The notes under the pieces: model-generated
The model's input: the letters and a program-made list of their open reading frames with translations, nothing else
Databases searched by the model: none
What the model was told of the DNA's origin: nothing
NCBI GenBank assembly: GCA_017792345.1
Contig: CP051228.1
Coordinates: 310,001-374,000, forward strand
Source: Mesoflavibacter sp.
GTDB lineage: Bacteria; Pseudomonadota; Alphaproteobacteria; UBA8366; Aestuariispiraceae
Length of the DNA: 64,000 bases
Direction of reading: 5' to 3'
Made by a program: the position numbers and the translations under genes
In this document: positions 28,400-37,300 of the stretch, in pieces
How positions within the stretch are numbered: position 1 is the first letter of the stretch
Layout: the number at the start of each line of letters is the position of its first letter

Positions 28400-31300
28400 T
28401 CAAACCACGGTAACGTCGATCTGTTCGGTTACTGTATCCGTTCCGTCGGAAATCTCCACCGTGAAGCTGTCGCTGAACCCGCTGCCGTCGTGATCGTAGA
28501 CGAAAGTATTCCCGTCGAAACTGACCGATCCATGCTGCGGCCCCGTCGAAATGCTGTAGGAAAGCGCATCGCCCTCCGCGTCGGAGCCCATCAGCAGCCC
28601 GCGATAGACCTCATTATTGCTGATCGACAGTTCGATCAGATTTTCGCGCGCGGCATTCGCGCTCATCGTCCCGTCATGGCCGTTGCCGGTCAAATCCGTC
28701 ACCGTGCTGCCAACCGATTCGTTGAAGGTCCAATAACCGGACAGACCGGCCTCATTGCCATTCAACTGCTGATGCATGGTCTGGTTGATCTCGACTTCCG
28801 TCCGGGCGGTATCCCAGATCCGGACTTCGTCCATCGGATGGGTGTAGCCGCTGCCTTGGGCGCTGGGCGAATAAGCCGGGTCGCCGATCATCAGCGCATC
28901 CGCCGCGGAGGAGATATCCCCCTTGGTCCAGACGTCGTCATAACCGCCGCCCGCGATCTGCCAGCCCGCCGTGCTGCCGTCCAGATAGGCGGTCAGCTGC
29001 CCGTCGGTCGGGTCGGAAGATTGATCGATCACCATGGCGACATGATGCCAGCCGGCGTCGATCCCGCTCATGTCGACTTCCAGCTCGCCCTGACCGGTGC
29101 CTGTAGACGTCCGCGCGACCAGGGTGTTGCCGTTCATGAACAGCGAATAACCGGGATCGGTGGAGCCGTCCGTATTGCCCTTCGACATCAGGAATTGCAG
29201 GCCCGACACGCCGCCGGCACCCGGCCAGTAGAACCACATTTCCGCCGTCATGTCCCCGGCACCGGGTTCCAGATCGCCGTGATGGTCGATTTCGACATAA
29301 TCGCTGGACCCCAGGCTGATCGCATTCTGGGTCCCGTTGATCGTGAAGCTGCGGCTGCCGGTGGCCGTGGCCCCTTCCGGGTCGACCACATCATAGGTGA
29401 CCGTGATCGTTTCGCTGCGTCCCGCGCCCAGATTGGCGAATTGAGCGGTATCGATGCTGAGCACCCCTGTCATCGCATCAACGGTGAAGGACACGGTGCG
29501 CGCGGCGTTGGAGGAGCTGAACGACACGTTCGACACGCTCAACGCATCGCCGTCCGGATCGCTGGCGTCGCTCAACAGGTTCGATTGCAAGACGCCGGAT
29601 CCCGCTTCGATCCCATCGACCGGAATTTCCGCCGAGATCGACAGGTTGTCGATGCCCCAGCTTTCATCCGTGATGCCCTGATCCAGGGTGGACGTGAAGC
29701 CAAGCTGCAGCATCGGATTGCCGTTGGCATCCACCGGCAGGGCCGCGATCTGTGCTTCGGACAGCGTCAGTTCGACCCGGAAGGAATAGTCGTTCCATCC
29801 CGCATTGACGATCGCACCGTGGTCAACGCCGTCGGAGAAGGTGACGGCAACCGTATCATCGATGCCACCGACCGGACTGGCCACACCGGTACTAAAGTTG
29901 AATGACCGCGCCGCGACGGTCTGACCGCCGATCTGGATCTGGAAGTTTTCGCCGTCCCAGGAATCCATCTTGTAGAAGTCGAAGCTGATGGTCGTCTCGT
30001 TCGCACCGGCCGGCAGCGTGAAGGTCTTCGACGTCGCGCCGCCATTGCCGAAGGAGCCCAGGAAGTCGGTCATGACGGTCCCGGTATAGGTCGTGGAATT
30101 GTTGCTCCACCCCGAGGCGCCGCCTTCGAAGTCCTCGGACGCCACCGCGACAGTGAAGGTTTCGTCGAATGTGCCCGTCGCATTGACGGAAACGGCGTCA
30201 TAGGTACCGGTCGCATCGGCGACCGCGCCACCGGCAGCGAACCCGTCGGTGAAGTTATACAGCGCGCGCAGCCCGTCTTCGGTACCGGTCAGGCGGGCCT
30301 GATAATTGTCCTCGATTTCCGTGCCGGACCGAACGTGATCCCAGATGCGGAATTCGGACATCTGGCCATCGAAATAGCGACCGCTACCGTCTCCCAGCCA
30401 CGCGCCGATGGACGTACCCGTAATCTGGCCGCCGGACGCACCGACAATGCCGAAATTCCCGGCCAGGCTGGCATCGTGCTGACCGTCGATATACAGATTG
30501 GCCTGCGAACCATTGAAGGTGATCGCGACATGGTGCCATTCGCCGGTCGGGATCGTCGAGTTGCTGGTCAGTAATCCGCTCTGGTTGGATCCCTGGAAGG
30601 TCACCTGACCGGGCGTGCCGTCGCCGATCCGGAAGATCGCCAGGCTGTTTACGCCATTGGCTTGCTGGGCGAAGACCGTTTCCTGGGTGTTCGTATCCAG
30701 ATAGACCCAAGTTTCGATCGTTCCCGCCGTCAGACCGTTCACCGTCGCGTCCGGCACGTCGATATAGGCGTTCGTGCCGTTGAAATCGGCGATTGCGGTG
30801 ACATTGGTATAGTCGCCGGAGACCGTCGGCGCCTGATTGGTCGACTGCACGGAGACTGGAACGGTCTGGGCCGTCACCGTCGTGCCGTCATTGACCGACA
30901 CGGTGACATCGACGAGCCCGTTCGTATCCGGCGCCGGGGTGAACATCAGGCTGCTCAGCGAGGCATTGACCGCGGCCGCGGTCCCGGTCAGGACCACGCT
31001 CGCCCCCGACACCGCACCGCCATTGGCGCTCAACGTGCCGTCCGGGACCGATACCGTCACTGTCAGGCTGTCGCCATCCGTGTCGGCCACCGTAATTCCG
31101 GAGATCGAGAAGGTCGAATTCTCGTCGCCGGACAGACCGCCGCCCTCGGCATCGCGCAGCGTTAAGCTCCAGCCGCTACCGTCCTGACCAAAGCTGTTCC
31201 AACCGGCAACATAGCCCCCATCCGGTGTCGGGATGATCTTCACGTTCCGCTGTTCGCCGGCAGTGAAGGTGTTGAGCTGCCGCTCGCCGCCCACGGCGGC

Positions 31301-34300
31301 ACCGTCGGCGTCATATTCCTGCGCGAAGACGCCATAGCTGCTGCCGTCGCCGACATCGCTGGTCCAGGCGATGACGTAATTGCCGCTCGTCAGAACCGCG
31401 ATTTCCGGGAAGAACTGGTTGCCGGCGGAGGTGGTGTTGACCGTGCTCTCCCCACCGACCGGGTTCATCGCGGCGTCATAGACTTGCTTGTGAATCTGCC
31501 ATGACGTCCCGTCGCTCATCTGGCTGGACCAGGTAAAGACGGTATCGCCGTTGTCCAGCACCGCGACCGACCCCGTATGCTGATCGTTCAACGTGCTGGT
31601 ATTGACCTGGAACTGGCCGCCGGACGGGGTACCCGCCGCGTCATAGCGCTGCGCCACCATGGCATAGCCTGATCCGTCGACATTCTGCGACGCCCAGGTG
31701 ATGACGTAGGACCCGTCGCCATAGACCGCCATGGGCGATCCATGTTCCGTCCAGACGTACTGTTCACCCGCCGTCGTGGTATTCACGCGCGTCGGCCCGG
31801 CCGTCAGCTCGTTCCCGTCGGCGTCATAGCGGCGCATCATCACCGCGCTGGCGCTGCCGTCGACATTGTAGGCGCTCCAGATGATCAGATCGCCGCCGTC
31901 CGGCATGGCCTGGATATGCGGATGCACCTGGGTGCCGATGGTAATGTCGGTATTCAGTTGGAATTCGGCCCCGTCCGGCGTGCCGTCGGCATTGAACCGT
32001 TGCGCCTGAACGCTCCAGTCGCTGCCGTCTTGGCCATGACTCGACCAAACGATCGTGAAACTGCCGTCGGCATGGGTGGCGATTTCAGAATTGATCTGAT
32101 CGCCTGCCGCATAAGTGCTGGCGCGCGTCTCCGTGCCGACCGGCGTACCGTCGGCCGCCATGAGCTGGAACATGATCGCATGGCCGCTGCCGTCGACATT
32201 CTGAGACGACCAGGTCACGACATAACCGCCGTCCGGGAACACGCCCATCGCCGGATAGGCCTGATCCCCCACGGTCGTCGTGTGAACGGTGAACTCCGCC
32301 CCCAGATTGGTCAGCGTCGACGGTGCCGTCACGATCGGCGCATCGTTCGCCCCGGTCATGGTGATCGACACGGTGTTCGGCGTCGTGGTCGTGCCGTCCG
32401 AGACATTATAGGTGAAGGTCAGCACCTCGCTGCCGCCAAGGGCCAGATCTTCGAACTGGCCGCCCGCGAAGACCAGATTGCCGTTCGCATCGATGCTGGC
32501 GCCGACATTCCGTCCGCCGGTCTGCGTCAGGGACACGGCCGACAACGCATCGCCGTCCACATCCGACTGTCCGGCCAGAAGACTGACCGACACCGCGCCG
32601 GAATCCTCGCCCGCACTCGTGGTAACCGCCGACACGTCAGGCGCGTCGTTGACCGCTGTCACATTGACCGTGAAGACCTGGGTCGCGACCCCGCCATTGC
32701 CGTCGGATACCTGGACCGTGAAACTGTCCGTACCGTTGAAATCCGGATCGGGCGTATAGGTATACGCGCCGTTCGCCTCTACATTCACCGTTCCGTTCGC
32801 GGCGTTGCCGGTCACCTGGAAGGTAAGCGCGTCCAGATCGGCATCGGCCGCCGTCAGCATGCCGGAAATCGTGCCGTCCTCGGCCAAGGTCATCTGCGTG
32901 CCCGACGTACCGGTGATCGCCGCCCCGGCAACCAGCGTCCCATCATGGCCATTGCCGGTCTGATCGGTGACGACCCCGCCCGGCGCGGCGTCGAAGGTCC
33001 AATGGGCCAGCAAGTTCGGCGTATTCGCCGAATTCAGGATAGCGCCGCCCAGATCGGCCGAATCCAACGCGCCGCTCCACAGGCGGACATCGTCGATCTG
33101 ACCGTCGAAATTCCGACCGGGCTGGCTGTCCTTGCCGATATTCCAGTTCGACGTATTGGCATTGCCCAGGGCGAAGGCCTGGGAAACGACTTCATTGCCA
33201 TCGACAAAGATGCGCATCGTCGTGCCGTCGAAACTGGTCGCGATATGCTGCCAGGCGCCCGCCTGGATGACCCCGGCCGGGCTATCGATCGGCGTGCCGC
33301 CGTTCCAGATCGAAATTCCACCATCCGCCGTCAAATGGACGCGGTAGGGAGAATAATCCCCAAGCGTCGTGTCCGACTTGTCGATGATCGTCTGGAACAC
33401 GCTGGTCGTGTCCGGATTGATCATCATTTCCATCGTGAAGGCCACGTTGGAATGCACGTCGATCGCCGCGTCATGGGCGATCTCGACCGCCCCGAAATTG
33501 CCGTCCAGGCTCAGGACCGGCGCCGCCGCCAGGCCCACCGGCGCATCGTTGACCGGCGCGACGCGGATCGCGATATCGGTGGTCACTGGCGCGGCGACCC
33601 CGTCGTCTACCGTGACGCCAACGCTGGCATCGCCATTGAAATTGGCATCGCCCGTGAAGACCGCCGTCTGCAGCGCCATCTGCACATCGACCGGATGGCC
33701 GGTAATGGTCACGGTGTGACCGACGATCTGAACCACGGCCGCGCCGCCGCCCTGATCCGCGGAAATGGTGCCGTTCGTCCCCTGCAGCGTGACCGTCAGC
33801 GGCGCATTGTCGATATCGAGAGCGACAAGCCCGGACAACGGGATGCCGGTATCTTCGTTCCCGGCCATATAGGCGTCGTCATTGACGATCACCGCGTTGT
33901 TCAGCGTCATTGTCGGGGCGCCCGGAACGCTGCTTTCCAGCGATCCGTCGAACCCGTAATCCGCAACCAGATCCGGATTTGCCACCGGATCCAGCGCCGT
34001 CGCCATGGTCGCCTGAATTTGCGCCTCGGACCGGACACCGTTCCAGACGCGCAATCCGTCGAATTCCGCATCGAGCGCCTGACTGGTTTCGAAGGACCCG
34101 CCGACGCTATCCTGATCCGAGCCCATCACCAGCGTCCCGCCGGATGCAAGCGCATTGGTCGAGCCAAGCGACATAACCGGGGCGCCATCGATATAAAGAA
34201 CCGTGTCGTTCGCCCCGTCACCGAAGCTCAGCGCCACATGGTGCCATTCGCCGTCGGTCAGGGCTCCGGCGTCAACCGAACCCTGATTGGAATTGTTCAG

Positions 34301-37300
34301 CCAGACCTGGATATTCCCGCCATTCAGCGTAATCCACAACTCGTTCGGAGAGCCGGGCACGGCATAGGAAATCAACGCGCCGCTGGTATCTGTGGTCTTA
34401 ACCCAGGTTTCGACCGTCCCCGCCTGCGTCGGGAAGGTGTCGAAGTTCGACGCCACGGCATAGGAGAAGCTGGCATCGTTGCCATTCGTCCCGGTACCCG
34501 TCGTCGACAATGCCCCCGGCCCGAACAGCATCGGCGCGTCGTTCGTGCCCGTGACGGTCAGCGTGACCGTGTTCTGGGTCGTGGCCGTGCCGTCCGACAC
34601 TCCATAGGTAAAGGTCAGGACTTCGCTTTGACCGGCGGCGAGATCTTCGAACTGGCCGCTGGCGAAGACCAGATTGCCGTTCGCGTCGATACTCGCGCCG
34701 ACAGTGCGTCCGCCGGTCTGAGTCAGCGACACCGCCGTCAAGGCTTCGACGTCGACATCGGATTGTCCGACCAAAAGATCGACCGAGAAACTCGCCGCGT
34801 CTTCGCCCAAGGTTTGGGTAACGGCGGCCACACTCGGCGCGTCGTTGGACCCGGTGATCGTCACCGATACCGTGTTCTGCGTTACCGTCGTGCCGTCGGA
34901 CACGTCATAAGTGAAGGTCAGAACTTCGCTTTCGCCGTCGTCCAGATCCTCGAACTGGCCACCGGCGAAGGTCAGATTGCCGTTTGCGTCGATGTTCGCG
35001 CTGACATTCCGTCCGCCGGTCTGCGCCAGCGATACCGCTGACAGCGTTTCCACATCGACATCCGTCTGACCGGCCAGAAGATCGACCGAAACCGCCCCGG
35101 AATCTTCGCCACGTGTCGTCGCGATGGCAGATACCGTCGGCGCGTCGTTGGACCCGGTGATCGTCACCGACACGGTGTTCTGCGTTACCGTCGTGCCGTC
35201 GGATACGTCATAAGTGAAGGTCAGGACTTCGCTTTCGCCGTCGTCCAGATTTTCAAACTGACCGCCGGCGAAGATCAGATTGCCGTTCGCGTCGATGCTC
35301 GCGCCGACACTGCGTCCGCCGGTCTGAGTCAGCGACACCGCGGACAGCGTTTCGACATCGACATCGGTCTGACCGGCCAGAAGATCGACCGAAACTGCCC
35401 CGGAATCTTCGCCATGTGTTGTCGCGATGGCCGATACCGTCGGCGCGTCGTTCGATCCGGTGATCGTCACCGACACGGTGTTCTGCGTTACAGTCGTGCC
35501 GTCGGACACGTCATAGGTGAAGGTCAGGACTTCGCTTTCGCCGTCGTCCAGATCCTCGAACTGACCGCCGGCGAAGATCAGATTGCCGTTCGCATCAATC
35601 GATGCGCCGACATTCCGTCCGCCGGTCTGTGCCAGCGACACCGCCGACAAGGCCTCGACATCGACATCGGTCTGACCGGCCAGCAGGTCGACCGTTACCG
35701 CCCCGGAATCCTCGCCACGCGTCGTCGCGACGGCAGAAACCGTCGGCGCGTCGTTGGACCCGGTGATCGTCACCGATATCGTGTTCTGCGTTACCGTCGT
35801 GCCGTCCGATACGTCATAGGTGAAGGTCAGGACTTCGCTTTCGCCGTCGTCCAGATCCTCGAACTGGCCGCCCGCGAAAATCAGATTGCCGTTCGCATCG
35901 ATCGACGCGCCGACATTCCGTCCGCCGGTCTGTGCCAGCGACACCGCCGACAAGGCCTCGACATCGACATCGGTCTGACCGGCCAGCAGATCGACCGTTA
36001 CCGCGCCGGAATCCTCGCCGCGCGTGGTCGCGATGGCTGAAACCGTCGGTGCGTCGTTGGACCCGGTGATCGTCACCGACACCGTGTTCGGGACGGCGGT
36101 CGTGCCATCCGACACATTATACGTGAAGGTCAGGACCTCGCTTTCGCCATCATCCAGATCGTCAAACTGGCCTCCCGCAAAGATCAGATTGCCGTTCGCG
36201 TCGATCGACGCGTCGACATCGCGGCCCGCCGTTTGAACCAAGGTTTCCGCCGTCAGCGGTTCACCGTCGACGTCGGTCTGACCGGCCAGAAGATCGACGC
36301 TCACCGCGCCGGAATCTTCGCCGCGCGTCGCCACAACGGCGCTCACGACCGGCGCGTCGTTGGACGCGGTCACCGTGATTCTGACCGTATTCTGCGTCGT
36401 CGTCGTGCCGTCGAAAACATCATAGGTGAAGGTCAGAATCTCGAACTCACCATCGTCCAGATCCTCGAACTGATCGCCATCGAAGACCAGGGCGCCATTC
36501 TCGATCCGGGCGCCGACGTCTCGGCCGCCGTCCTGCACCAAAGACTGTGCCGTCAGGACATCGGTGAAATCGATATCGAAGACTTCATTGCCCAGCAGAT
36601 CGACGCTGACGGCGCCGCCATCTTCCGTGGCGGTGCGGACGATACCCACTACCATCGGCGCGTCGTTGCGGCCTTCGATGGTTACGGTGGCCGTGTTTGC
36701 CACGACGCCACCATTGCCGTCGACGACATTGTAGGAAACCGTCAGGACGACATGTTCCCCGACGGCGAGATCGCCGAACTGGGCCGGGGCGATGGTCAGC
36801 GCGCCGGTTTCGTCGATGTTGTCGAAAAATACCGGACGCCCGTCGCTTGAGGTGACCACGACCGATTCCGTATCCAGGTCGTCTGATGTGTCGACATCGC
36901 TGGCGACGGACAGGAGGTCGATCTGGATCGGATTAAACGCGTCTTCGTCCGTCGTGCCGGCGTCGATCGCCTGCGATACGGTCGGCACGTCGTTCGTGCC
37001 GGTAACCCGGACCGTCAACGTTGCCGTCGACGTCGCGCCGCTGTTATCCGCAATGGTGTAGGAGATGTTGACGTCGCGGGTTTCATTGACCGCCAGGTCG
37101 TCGAAATCCGTACCCGGCTCAAAGGTGACGGATCCGCCGTTGAAGGTCACCGTCCCGGAATTCGTCTGCAGGATCCGCGCGGCGGTCACATTGATCGCAT
37201 CGTTGTCCGGATCGGAATCATTGCCGGTCACAGCGACGGTCAGGACGGAATTCTCCTGCGTCGTGCCGCGGTCATCGACCGCCACCGGGACGCTGTTGAT

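Noticed and set aside
31742-35041. 1099-residue open frame opposite the giant surface protein as an antisense gene
   Set aside because: Composition is Arg/His-rich and repeats follow the 303-bp period of the real gene; a shadow of its reading frame.
34547-36670. Regular repeats as a CRISPR array
   Set aside because: The 303-bp period is coding, with no short repeats and unique spacers.
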